Shown: one piece after another, positions 1 through 6,892 of the stretch | Layout of the letters: every line of letters starts with the position of its first letter | Position numbering within the stretch: the stretch's first letter is position 1 | Source: JBDKTH01 sp964558295 | GTDB taxonomy: Bacteria > Planctomycetota > Planctomycetia > Pirellulales > Thermoguttaceae | Assembly (NCBI GenBank): GCA_964558295.1 | Contig: CAZLDQ010000215.1 | Coordinates: 1-9,699, forward strand | Reading direction: 5' to 3' | Length of the DNA stretch: 9,699 nt | Program-made: the position numbers and the translations under genes | The notes under the pieces: model-generated | Databases searched by the model: none | The model's input: only the letters and a program-made list of their open reading frames with translations | What the model was told of the DNA's origin: nothing

Positions 1-262
1 CGGGCGGGGGCGGAAGGCTTGCATCCGGGCATTGGGCACCAGACGCGGGCTGCTCCCGTTGAACCTAGCCAGGATCTTTTCTTTGTCGCCGACTGGCAGC
101 AATCACTCGGTTGGCGTTGTACCAACCCCGGAAGACTGCATGGGTGTAGGACGGATGACAGGGCTTTGCCGCCAACGCCCGTCAATTGCTGAGTCTTCTC
201 GCTCATCGTGTGGCAAGCCTCTCCCGGATAAAAATGTCCACAATTTCTACGCGACTTTCCCT

Positions 263-292
263 TTGACACTCGGCCTCTTCCGCAACAATACT
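263..292 (+). promoter_or_regulatory. Candidate sigma70-type promoter for the PEP-CTERM gene
   Basis: A perfect TTGACA (-35) at 263-268 is followed after 18 bases by AATACT (-10, 4 of 6 matches to TATAAT) at 287-292. Transcription would begin near base 299, giving a leader of about 50 bases before the ATG at 350. It is the only full-consensus -35 before this gene. Assignment by pattern only. Confidence 0.4.
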
Positions 293-338
293 GGGATGCG
301 AGTAAGGGGCGAGTGACTCTCCCCGATGGGACGATCAC

Positions 339-343
339 GGAGG
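339..343 (+). promoter_or_regulatory. Ribosome binding site that sets the start at 350
   Basis: GGAGG lies 6 bases before the ATG at 350. The in-frame ATG at 326 has no comparable site, and the signal peptide begins at 350, so the downstream start is preferred. Confidence 0.7.
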
Positions 344-349
344 CCGACG

Positions 350-1288
350 ATGCGACGCGCAACGACGATCTTGGCAAGCCTGCTGCTGTTGCTCGCGACC
401 GGAGGCGCTTCAGCCTTCGCCGAGTTGATTGTCTACGAGGGCTTCGACGCCGCCTACACGGCGGGCAATATCGCCGGACAGAACGTCGCCGCGACCGGGT
501 TGACCGGAGCCTGGGCCACCAACACGGCCACGATTGGCGTCGCTGCCGCTGGGCTGAACTACCCCGGGCTTTACACGAAGGATCAGACTGCCCAATTCAC
601 ATGGGTCTCTGATTTGAACGGGTATGTCCCGTATGCCTACCGGGCACTGAGCCCTTACGAAGAAAGCAGCGTCTATTATCTGTCGGGCTTGATGTCGTTC
701 TCGGCCAGCTTCGCCACCGATGCCAACAGCTACGCACGGATGGGATTCCTTAGTTCCACGGGTGAGAACGAGGTGTTTGGCGTGCAGTGGGGCTTTCGGG
801 GCAATGGCAACGGCGGCGTCGATGCCGTGGTCCGTGTCCGAGATTATGTGGGCGGCTCGACGATGAATGATTACGTGGTGCTCAAAGACGTTGCTCCCGG
901 CACCCATCTGTTCGTGGTCAAAGTGGAGCCGGATGTGACAGGCATTAACGACCGGGTATCAATCTGGCTGGACCCGGCCGACCTATCCTCCGAAACGGCC
1001 GCCGGTACTCCTGCCTGGCAACGAAACGCTTTGGTCTGGGTGCCCCGCAATCCGAGCTATCTCGTTGACACGCTGGTACTGAAGAGCTTCTCTGTGGGCG
1101 ATGGTACCGTGGTCGGCTATGACGAAGCCCGCATGGGCGAGACCTGGGCCGACGCCGTACCCGTGGTTCCTGAGCCCTCTAGCGGCGTCCTCTTGCTCGG
1201 ACTCTCCGTGTTCCTCGGCACAACTCGTCGCCGTCTGTTTTCGGAGGAGGCGGACCCCATTTTGCCGGCGGACAATTTCGCCAGCTAA
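350..1288 (+). CDS. Secreted PEP-CTERM protein with LamG-like architecture
   Basis: This is a 312-residue exported protein of unknown function. Residues 1-24 form a signal peptide (MRR, then a leucine-rich core, with likely cleavage after ASA or AFA). The mature part opens with LIVYEGFDAAY and closes with YDEARMGETWADAVP. This beginning and end are typical of planctomycete PEP-CTERM proteins with a concanavalin/LamG-like beta-sandwich. A sorting signal follows: VPEP at 273-276, a hydrophobic segment at about 279-290 and RRR at 293-295. In known systems an exosortase recognises this signal and the protein goes to the surface or the extracellular matrix. Unusually, 17 acidic and polar residues (296-312) follow the arginine cluster, where the family normally ends within a few residues. 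No exosortase gene is in the window. The start was chosen by the GGAGG 6 bases upstream; an alternative ATG lies at 326. The ligand is unknown; a carbohydrate is possible. Confidence 0.85.
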   Translation: MRRATTILASLLLLLATGGASAFAELIVYEGFDAAYTAGNIAGQNVAATGLTGAWATNTATIGVAAAGLNYPGLYTKDQTAQFTWVSDLNGYVPYAYRALSPYEESSVYYLSGLMSFSASFATDANSYARMGFLSSTGENEVFGVQWGFRGNGNGGVDAVVRVRDYVGGSTMNDYVVLKDVAPGTHLFVVKVEPDVTGINDRVSIWLDPADLSSETAAGTPAWQRNALVWVPRNPSYLVDTLVLKSFSVGDGTVVGYDEARMGETWADAVPVVPEPSSGVLLLGLSVFLGTTRRRLFSEEADPILPADNFAS

Positions 1289-1365
1289 ACGGCGCGGCGT
1301 CTGGCATGTGTCCGACGGCCAGAAGCCTTCATGCATTTTGCCGTCGTCATGAGTCTCGCTCTCGT

Positions 1366-1396
1366 ATTGCGCAAAGTTGGAAGTTTTCTGCGCAAG
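1366..1396. promoter_or_regulatory. Paired TTGCGCAA palindromes, possible operator
   Basis: TTGCGCAA at 1367-1374 is a perfect palindrome. A near copy, CTGCGCAA (7 of 8), lies at 1388-1395. Their centres are 21 bp apart, about two helical turns, so bound dimers would sit on the same face of the DNA. The pair lies about 80-110 bp before the GH51 start, and a TTGACT that could be a -35 follows at 1398-1403, although I find no good -10 after it. Short palindromes with a CG or GCGC centre are typical of LacI-family sugar regulators. No such regulator is in the window. Confidence 0.35.
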
Positions 1397-1477
1397 ATTG
1401 ACTGGAATCGATCTCTGCAATGTCCCAGAATGGACCTGCTGAGGAATCCCAATTTCCGTTAAACCGAGATACAAGCC

Positions 1478-4021
1478 ATGAACACGCTAACGCGCGGGGC
1501 CGTCGCCGTTCTGGGAGTTCTGTTCGTCATTCTTCTGACCGAAGCGATGTCTCCTGATCGAGGCGTGGCCGCGGAGATTGGCGGGCCGGCGCGGATCACG
1601 GTCCAGGCCGACCGGCTGGGGGCGAAGGTTAGTCCCACGCTCTACGGGCTGTTTTTTGAAGAAATCAATCATGCGGGTGACGGCGGGCTGTATGCCGAGA
1701 TGCTCCAGAATCGCTCGTTCGAAGAGACCCTGCCCGTCGAGGGCTGCACGCTTGACGGCAATGTTTGCCGGGCCCCCGCTTTGCCCAGCTATGTTACCGG
1801 ACAAACGAAAAAGTGGCACGTCTCCTGGCAGTTTTCGTCCCCCTGGCCTGGCTGGACGTTGGAGACCGAGAAGGCCGAGGCGTCGATGACCCTGGAGGCC
1901 AGCGAGCCGGTTCATCCATGCAACGTGCGTTATCTCCGGCTTGGTGTCGCGGGCCTTACGCTTGGCGGTTCGGTGCGGCTGATCAACGAAGGTTACTGGG
2001 GCGTTGCCGTAAAGCAGGGCGAGCCGTACGAGTTCTCTTGCTATGCCCGGGCTCACGATGGTTTCCGAGGAGCGATCGAAGTCGGCCTGATCGGGCAGGA
2101 TGGCAGACTTCTGGCCGCCGAGACGATCCAGGGCATTGGTCCGGGCGCATGGAAGAAGTATGCCGCGTCGCTTGTCGCCTCCGGCACCGACACGAAGGCC
2201 CGGTTCTTTCTCCGGCCGCTTTCCACGGGTACGGTCGACTTGGATGTCGTATCGCTCTTTCCACGCCATACGTTTAAAGGCCGTGCGAACGGTTGCCGGG
2301 CCGACCTGGCCGAGAAGCTGGCCGACTTGAAGCCGGCCTTTTTGCGGTTCCCGGGCGGATGCGTGGTCGAAGGGGCTACGATGGCTAACCGTTACCGGTG
2401 GAAGGAGACGATCGGTGACGTGGCTACCCGGCCGGGTCACTGGAGTCTGTGGAACTACCGCACCACCGACGGCTTGGGCTACTTCGAGTTTCTCCAGCTT
2501 TGCGAGGACTTGGGCTGTGCGGGCATGTATGTGTGCAATTGCGGTTTGTCGTGCGAGTATCGCAACGGCGACTTCTGGCCTGACGAGCGGCTCGACGAGT
2601 CCATCCAAGATACTCTCGACGCGGTCGAATACGCCTTGGGGGACACGAATACGACGTGGGGCGCTTTGCGGGCCCGTCATGGGCATCCCGCCCCGTTTCC
2701 GCTCAAGTATGTAGAGATTGGCAACGAAAATCATGGGCCGATCTACGAAGCCCGTTACGAACGGTTCGCTGCTGCACTTCGAAAGGCTTGGCCGCAGGTC
2801 ACGTTGATCTGCAATACGGGATTTACGAAGGCGGAGATCCACGACCAGCACTTCTATGTGGCTCCTGAGTTCTTCCTGGAGAACTTCCACCGTTATGACA
2901 GGCGGCCCAGCCCGGGCGAGCCGCCCAAGGTTTATGTGGGCGAGTATGCGGTCAATCGCAACGTGGGGGCGGGCAACCTCCGTGCGGCTTTGGCCGAGGC
3001 CGTGTTCATGATGGGTATGGAACGCAACAGCGACTATGTTGTCATGGCTAGCTACGCTCCCTTGTTCTTCCACGTCAACGACCGCAAATGGCCGGTGAAC
3101 CTGATCGGGTTTGACAATGCCACGAGCTTTGGACGCACGAGTTACTATGTGCAGAAGATGTTTGCCGACCACCAGCCCGACGTGAATCTGGCCTGCCAGT
3201 CGACCTCGCCACCGCTGGAAGCTTCCCCTCAGGCCGGTGCGATCGGCGTCGGCACTTGGGCCACCCAGGCCGAGTTCAAGGAGATCCGCGTGACCCATGA
3301 CGGGCAGACGCTCTTGGCTAGCGATTTCTCCCACGGTCTGAAGGGTTGGAAGATCGCGGCGGGCAAGTGGACCACAGTTGACGGCGTGTTGCGTCAAAGT
3401 AGTTCCGATCGACCAGCCCGCGTTACCGCCGGCGACAAATCGTGGCAAGACTATACCCTCTCGCTCAAAGCTCGCAAGCTCGGCGGTGCCGAGGGTTTTC
3501 TGATCTCCTTCCAGACGACGCACGACGACGAAAAGTGCTGGTGGAACCTGGGCGGCTGGGGTAACCGCGAGCATGGCTTGGAGGTGCCCGGGATCGCTGC
3601 GCCGCACGTGCCGGGGAAGATTGAAACGGGGCGGTGGTACGACATTCGCGTGGAGCTTCAAGGCTCGCGTATTCGTTGCTATCTTGACGGCCACCTGATC
3701 CACGACGTCAGCCGCTCCACGCTCCCCTCGCTCTATGCCCTAGCCGGGCGGAAGAATGCGACCGGCGAGATCGTCCTCAAGGTTGTCAACGTCTCGTCGC
3801 AATCACAGGCCACGCAAGTCAGCCTGACCGGCGTCCGGAGCGTGACCCCACAGGCCACGGTTGTGGTTCTTGCCCACGACGATGCGAACGTCGAAAACTC
3901 ATTGGCTGAGCCACGGAAAATCGTGCCTGTAGAGCAGACGCTGCCGCTTCCGGGTCCGGAGTTCTCCCACACGTTCCCGCCCCACTCGCTGACTGTGTTT
4001 CGGATCGGAAGTGGGAAGTAG
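1478..4021 (+). CDS. GH51 alpha-L-arabinofuranosidase, secreted
   Basis: This 847-residue retaining glycosidase is expected to release terminal alpha-L-arabinofuranosyl residues from arabinan, arabinoxylan or arabinogalactan outside the cytoplasm. Domains in order: signal peptide 1-32 (cleavage after VAA); the GH51 signature LYGLFFEEINHAGDGGLYAE at about 56-75; a CBM-like beta-sandwich at about 95-265; a (beta/alpha)8 barrel at about 275-560 with RFPGG at 290-294; an inserted concanavalin/LamG-like domain at about 580-750 (contains CWWNLGGWGN); and the C-terminal arabinofuranosidase beta-sandwich to 847. By family knowledge, E417 in EIGNENH is the acid/base and E489 in VYVGEYAV the nucleophile; both are present. 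The length exceeds that of short intracellular GH51 enzymes (about 500 residues) but fits the long, extracellular type. There is no clear Shine-Dalgarno before the ATG (upstream CGAGATACAAGCC). The signal peptide begins right at this ATG, so the start is still favoured. The gene stands alone, 188 bp after the previous gene and 180 bp before the next. Confidence 0.93.
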   Translation: MNTLTRGAVAVLGVLFVILLTEAMSPDRGVAAEIGGPARITVQADRLGAKVSPTLYGLFFEEINHAGDGGLYAEMLQNRSFEETLPVEGCTLDGNVCRAPALPSYVTGQTKKWHVSWQFSSPWPGWTLETEKAEASMTLEASEPVHPCNVRYLRLGVAGLTLGGSVRLINEGYWGVAVKQGEPYEFSCYARAHDGFRGAIEVGLIGQDGRLLAAETIQGIGPGAWKKYAASLVASGTDTKARFFLRPLSTGTVDLDVVSLFPRHTFKGRANGCRADLAEKLADLKPAFLRFPGGCVVEGATMANRYRWKETIGDVATRPGHWSLWNYRTTDGLGYFEFLQLCEDLGCAGMYVCNCGLSCEYRNGDFWPDERLDESIQDTLDAVEYALGDTNTTWGALRARHGHPAPFPLKYVEIGNENHGPIYEARYERFAAALRKAWPQVTLICNTGFTKAEIHDQHFYVAPEFFLENFHRYDRRPSPGEPPKVYVGEYAVNRNVGAGNLRAALAEAVFMMGMERNSDYVVMASYAPLFFHVNDRKWPVNLIGFDNATSFGRTSYYVQKMFADHQPDVNLACQSTSPPLEASPQAGAIGVGTWATQAEFKEIRVTHDGQTLLASDFSHGLKGWKIAAGKWTTVDGVLRQSSSDRPARVTAGDKSWQDYTLSLKARKLGGAEGFLISFQTTHDDEKCWWNLGGWGNREHGLEVPGIAAPHVPGKIETGRWYDIRVELQGSRIRCYLDGHLIHDVSRSTLPSLYALAGRKNATGEIVLKVVNVSSQSQATQVSLTGVRSVTPQATVVVLAHDDANVENSLAEPRKIVPVEQTLPLPGPEFSHTFPPHSLTVFRIGSGK

Positions 4022-4188
4022 CGTTGTACTGCTGGATGATTTCAGAGGGAGACGCGGGGCAGACGAAAAGGCCATTGCCGTCCGACTCGTTGTACAGAAG
4101 CGGTTAGCCGGGTACACCACGGGTTGACAATTGCTACGCGGCGGACGAAGATCGGCATTGGAAGACTTCCTGCCAATCACCGCCATGT

Positions 4189-4193
4189 GGGAG
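4189..4193 (+). promoter_or_regulatory. Ribosome binding site that sets the start at 4202
   Basis: GGGAG lies 8 bases before the ATG at 4202, where a signal peptide begins. The longer open frame starts at TTG 4124, which is itself part of a TTGACA (4124-4129) and may be a -35 element rather than a start codon. Its best -10, GAAGAT at 4147-4152, is poor. Confidence 0.55.
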
Positions 4194-4201
4194 ACCGCTC
4201 G

Positions 4202-6334
4202 ATGCGATTGTCTGCTTGCCTGCTGCTTATGCTTCTGGCTGTCGGGGACGTGGCGGCCGGCCAGGTCGTGTCGCTGGAGAATGCGTCGCTTCAAGCTGAG
4301 TGGGATGTTGGGCGAGGGACGCTTGTCTCGCTCAGAGACAAGGCCACGGGCCGGCAGTGGCTCGACTCGGCCGTTGTGACGCCGGTTTACCGGATCACGC
4401 GGGTCGATCAGAAGCCGCCGATCGCGTCGGACCGTGCCATGGCCATCAAGGTGCGGCGTGAGGGGGACGAAGTGATCCTCGAAGCGACGCACGCCCAGCC
4501 GGCCGCGATGACGGTGACCTGCCGCTTCCGGCTGGAAAAGGATTCACCGCACATATTGGGCCGGATCGCTGTTCGCTCGACGGAGCCGTGCCGTATCGCG
4601 GAAGTCTGCTTTCCGCTGGTGACGCTTCGCATGCCGTTCGCAGGCTCGGGCGAAACGGACCAACTGCTCTGGCCGGAGTGCGACGGCACGGTGCTTCGCA
4701 ATCCGAGTGTGAATCGGCCTGATCGGCAGTTCCGCTACCCAGGTTCGGCCTCGTTGCAGTTGATGGCCGCGTTTGATCCAGCGGCTGGCCTCTGTCTGAC
4801 CAGTCGCGACCGTGAGGCTCACACGAAGACGTTTTCGAGTCGCCGGACGGGCAAGGCCCTCGAATTGAGCATTGCCCATCTCTTGCCGCACACGGCTGTG
4901 AAGCAATGGGAATTGGAGTACGACGTGGCCTTGGCCGGACTGCGTCCTTCCGAGGGTCTCGGTGAGATTACTTGGGAAGCGGCAGCCGATCTGTATCGCC
5001 GCTGGGCAATCCAGCAGCCATGGTGTCGGAAGACAATGGCCCAACGCGTGGCTGAAGGCGACATTCCCGCCTGGCTCACCGAGCCGACGATGCTCTTGAC
5101 CTACTCGCTCCGCGGACAGATGGCCGACAAGAGCGTTGGCAACCGGCTCCCGTTGGCCGTCGATCAGGTGGAGCGTTGGAGTAAGCTGGTCGGTGCCCCG
5201 ATCACCTACTTGATCATCTCGTGGGAGAAGCTTGACACCTGGACGACGCCCGACTACTTCCCGCCTAACGGCGGCGCGGGCCCGTTTGCCGAAATGACCC
5301 GCCAGCTTCATGCCGGGGGGCATCACACGATGGTTTTTCTCTCCGGCCTACATTGGACTTTGCACAAGGACCAGGGGCTTGTCCATGTGGATCAAGAGTC
5401 TGAGTTCAATCGTCGCGGCCGGGCGTCGGCGATCAGCAATGCGAAGGGTCAAGCAGTGATCAGCGGGAAGCCGGAGCAGGGTGTCGGCCAGTCGGCCACG
5501 ATCTGCCCCACGACGGCTATCGCCCGGGAAATCCTCGTGGGTACGTCCGAACGCTGCCAGGAGTTGGGGATCGACTGCGTGCAGGTCGACCAGATCGTGG
5601 GGGGCGGGATGAAGGCCTGCGAACATCCGGAGCATGCCCATCCGGCCGGCGGCGGCACCTGGTGTAGCGAGGCTCTTTACCGACTGTTTGCCGAGATCCG
5701 CCAGCAAGGCCGCGCCCGCGATCCGAAATTCGCCTTTTCGATCGAGGAGCCGGGCGAGTTCTACCTGCCCCTGCTCGACACCTACCATGCCCGGGATTTG
5801 CATCAGGGCCGCTGGCCGCGTTCCGGGGCGGGGGTGCTGGGTGTACCGCTGTTTACCCACGTCTACCATGACTATCTGGCTGGCTACGGCAGCGAAGGCT
5901 GTTATGTTTCCGAACGTCCCAGCTCGCTGGCCCTCTATCAGATCGGCATGAACCTGGTCTGCGGCAAGATTCCGGCCGTGGCCCTCTGGGGCCGTCACTG
6001 TGATCCGGAAAAGGTCGATCCGACGCAGCGCCGGCTGCTTTGTGCCCATCTGGATCTATGGCGAGGGCCTGCTCGCGACTTCTTGAACTTCGGCCAGCGA
6101 GTCGCCTCGCCGCCGCTTGACGTGCCGCTGCGGGAACTGGTCTTCATGGAGAAAGACGGTAAGACTCGTCGCCCGTTGACCGTTCCCGCTGTCCTCCACG
6201 CTGTCTGGAAATTGCCCGACGGGCGCCTTGGCACGTTGTTCGCCTGCATCCATGACGAGCCGGTTACGTTCACCTACAACCAGGAGAAGATCACCCTGGA
6301 ACCGGGTGAAGGGGCGCTTCGGCTTGCGCGGTGA
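4202..6334 (+). CDS. Secreted putative glycoside hydrolase, DUF6259-like
   Basis: This is a 710-residue exported protein of unknown substrate. Residues 1-20 are a signal peptide (leucine-rich core, cleavage near VAAG/Q). Next comes an N-terminal beta-sandwich of the galactose-mutarotase type, opening with LENASLQAEWD and VSLRDKATGRQW. A linking motif WEAAADLYRRWAIQQPW (about 259-275) leads into a TIM-barrel-like region from about 285 to 600. This order and these motifs match what I remember of DUF6259 proteins from Planctomycetota and Verrucomicrobiota, which are regarded as probable glycosidases. Within the barrel, D463 in CVQVDQI sits at a strand end typical of a retaining nucleophile, and E515/E516 in SIEEPGE could supply the acid/base. 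Those roles are inferred. The neighbouring GH51 enzyme suggests a shared polysaccharide target. The 180-bp gap argues against tight co-translation. Another possibility is an inactive binding protein of the same fold. Confidence 0.7.
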   Translation: MRLSACLLLMLLAVGDVAAGQVVSLENASLQAEWDVGRGTLVSLRDKATGRQWLDSAVVTPVYRITRVDQKPPIASDRAMAIKVRREGDEVILEATHAQPAAMTVTCRFRLEKDSPHILGRIAVRSTEPCRIAEVCFPLVTLRMPFAGSGETDQLLWPECDGTVLRNPSVNRPDRQFRYPGSASLQLMAAFDPAAGLCLTSRDREAHTKTFSSRRTGKALELSIAHLLPHTAVKQWELEYDVALAGLRPSEGLGEITWEAAADLYRRWAIQQPWCRKTMAQRVAEGDIPAWLTEPTMLLTYSLRGQMADKSVGNRLPLAVDQVERWSKLVGAPITYLIISWEKLDTWTTPDYFPPNGGAGPFAEMTRQLHAGGHHTMVFLSGLHWTLHKDQGLVHVDQESEFNRRGRASAISNAKGQAVISGKPEQGVGQSATICPTTAIAREILVGTSERCQELGIDCVQVDQIVGGGMKACEHPEHAHPAGGGTWCSEALYRLFAEIRQQGRARDPKFAFSIEEPGEFYLPLLDTYHARDLHQGRWPRSGAGVLGVPLFTHVYHDYLAGYGSEGCYVSERPSSLALYQIGMNLVCGKIPAVALWGRHCDPEKVDPTQRRLLCAHLDLWRGPARDFLNFGQRVASPPLDVPLRELVFMEKDGKTRRPLTVPAVLHAVWKLPDGRLGTLFACIHDEPVTFTYNQEKITLEPGEGALRLAR

Positions 6335-6490
6335 GGAGAATGGTGGAAGAGGAGGGAAGGGGGGAAACGGAAGGGAAAAAAAGAACGGACGAATGAAGCA
6401 GCCAAAGGGTAGATCGTCTGGGACAACTCCTCATGACCGCCTTTCTCCTTCCCCGTTTTTCCTTCTCCTTACACCCTGTTCCGTCTCCTT
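6333..6490. repeat. Polypurine/polypyrimidine imperfect inverted repeat
   Basis: Starting at the stop of the previous gene, 6345-6385 is 41 bases with one pyrimidine (C6368). At 6440-6470 there are 31 bases with one purine (G6455). The two arms are antiparallel and alignable around their single interruptions (AAACGG against CCGTTTTT). Many of the mismatches would be G-U pairs in RNA. The spacer between arms is about 54 bases. It could act as a long, loose transcript-end hairpin, or as triplex-prone DNA. No run of U follows, so it is not a classical intrinsic terminator. Confidence 0.5.
6443..6490. repeat. Degenerate 20-bp tandem repeat, TTCTCCTT
   Basis: TTCTCCTT occurs at 6443-6450 and 6463-6470, and GTCTCCTT at 6483-6490, exactly 20 bp apart each time. 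The first two units also share a TT..CC end. The motif contains CTCCTT, the anti-Shine-Dalgarno sequence, and lies 65-113 bases before the next start codon. It could pair with the GGAGAG of that gene in a leader RNA, or it may simply be a slipped pyrimidine tract. Confidence 0.45.
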
Positions 6491-6541
6491 AGAGCGAGTA
6501 CACTGAAAGAGAGTCAACATTTCGCATTTTTCTTGCTTCTT

Positions 6542-6547
6542 GGAGAG
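6542..6547 (+). promoter_or_regulatory. Ribosome binding site that sets the start at 6556
   Basis: GGAGAG ends 8 bases before the ATG at 6556. The in-frame TTG at 6550 is only 2 bases from this site, too close to be used. Confidence 0.55.
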
Positions 6548-6555
6548 AATTGACG

Positions 6556-6822
6556 ATGTCCTCTTTCGACGCTTCGCAGCCCGAGCCTCCGACGCCGCAG
6601 GAACTCAAGTCGGCGATGAAAGCCTTTCGTAAACGGCTGAAACTCACTCGGCTGGACGATCAATCGCGGATCGGCGTGGGCCCCTTGTCGAGTGGCCGAT
6701 CCTCGGGCATCGTGGCGATCACCCCGCCCGACCAGTTTCGTCCGGCCGTTTGGGAAGAACTGGCCCGCCAAGGCAAGCTCAAGAAGGTTGGCGGCGGTAT
6801 GTACGAGTTGGTCGGGCCGTAG
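6556..6822 (+). CDS. Small hypothetical protein, planctomycete type
   Basis: This is an 88-residue cytoplasmic protein with no signal peptide or membrane segment. A Ser/Pro-rich N-terminus (about 1-14) is followed by a strongly basic helix, KSAMKAFRKRLKLTRLDD (about 18-35). Next come a Gly/Ser-rich stretch, IGVGPLSSGRSSG, and then ITPPDQFRPAVWEELARQGKLKKVGGGMYELV, which reads like a helix followed by a beta-hairpin, as in a small winged-helix fold. I have an impression of similar small proteins in other planctomycetes but know no function for them. Basic character and the helix-hairpin end make nucleic-acid binding possible; that is inference only. The ribosome binding site and in-frame codon use support a real gene. 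It stands alone between a repeat-rich spacer and a broken gene, and nothing ties it to the hydrolases. Confidence 0.75.
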   Translation: MSSFDASQPEPPTPQELKSAMKAFRKRLKLTRLDDQSRIGVGPLSSGRSSGIVAITPPDQFRPAVWEELARQGKLKKVGGGMYELVGP

Positions 6823-6892
6823 GCGACGAGACGGAAATCCTACAAAGAACGGTTGAAAAACACCTTTCCACTGCGCGACGTCCCAGGAAAGA

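Larger units (their letters stand above)
1..349. other. Leading non-coding stretch, no recognised gene
   Basis: I recognise no gene here. One frame on the + strand is open from base 1 to a TGA at 190-192 and could be the end of a gene starting left of the window, but its translation has no motif I know. A second open frame (32-316) starts at a TTG with no ribosome binding site and reads through the promoter candidate at 263-292, so I treat it as chance. A small hairpin GGTTGG-7 nt-CCAACC lies at 109-127, with no T-tract after it. The right end carries the promoter candidate and ribosome binding site of the gene starting at 350. Confidence 0.5.

Noticed and set aside
109..127. Hairpin GGTTGG / CCAACC as a terminator
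   Set aside because: Only six pairs and followed by CCCGG rather than T; no confirmed gene ends before it.
32..316. 94-codon open frame on the + strand near the left edge
   Set aside because: TTG start without ribosome binding site, no family resemblance, and it overlaps a good promoter candidate.
1300..1323. TCTGGC / GCCAGA inverted repeat as terminator of the PEP-CTERM gene
   Set aside because: Six-bp stem with a 12-nt loop and no T-tract; too weak to call.
1487..3703. 738-codon open frame on the - strand across the GH51 gene
   Set aside because: It is the shadow of a GC-rich gene. The + strand has signal peptide, catalytic motifs and domain order; the - strand translation has none and no ribosome binding site.
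4022..4095. Direct repeat CGTTGTAC at 4022-4029 and 4088-4095
   Set aside because: Eight bases, 66 bp apart, no symmetry or flanking structure; within chance for this length.
4124..4201. N-terminal extension of the DUF6259-like protein from TTG 4124
   Set aside because: It would bury the signal peptide 26 residues inside. The ATG at 4202 has GGGAG at good spacing and begins the signal peptide.
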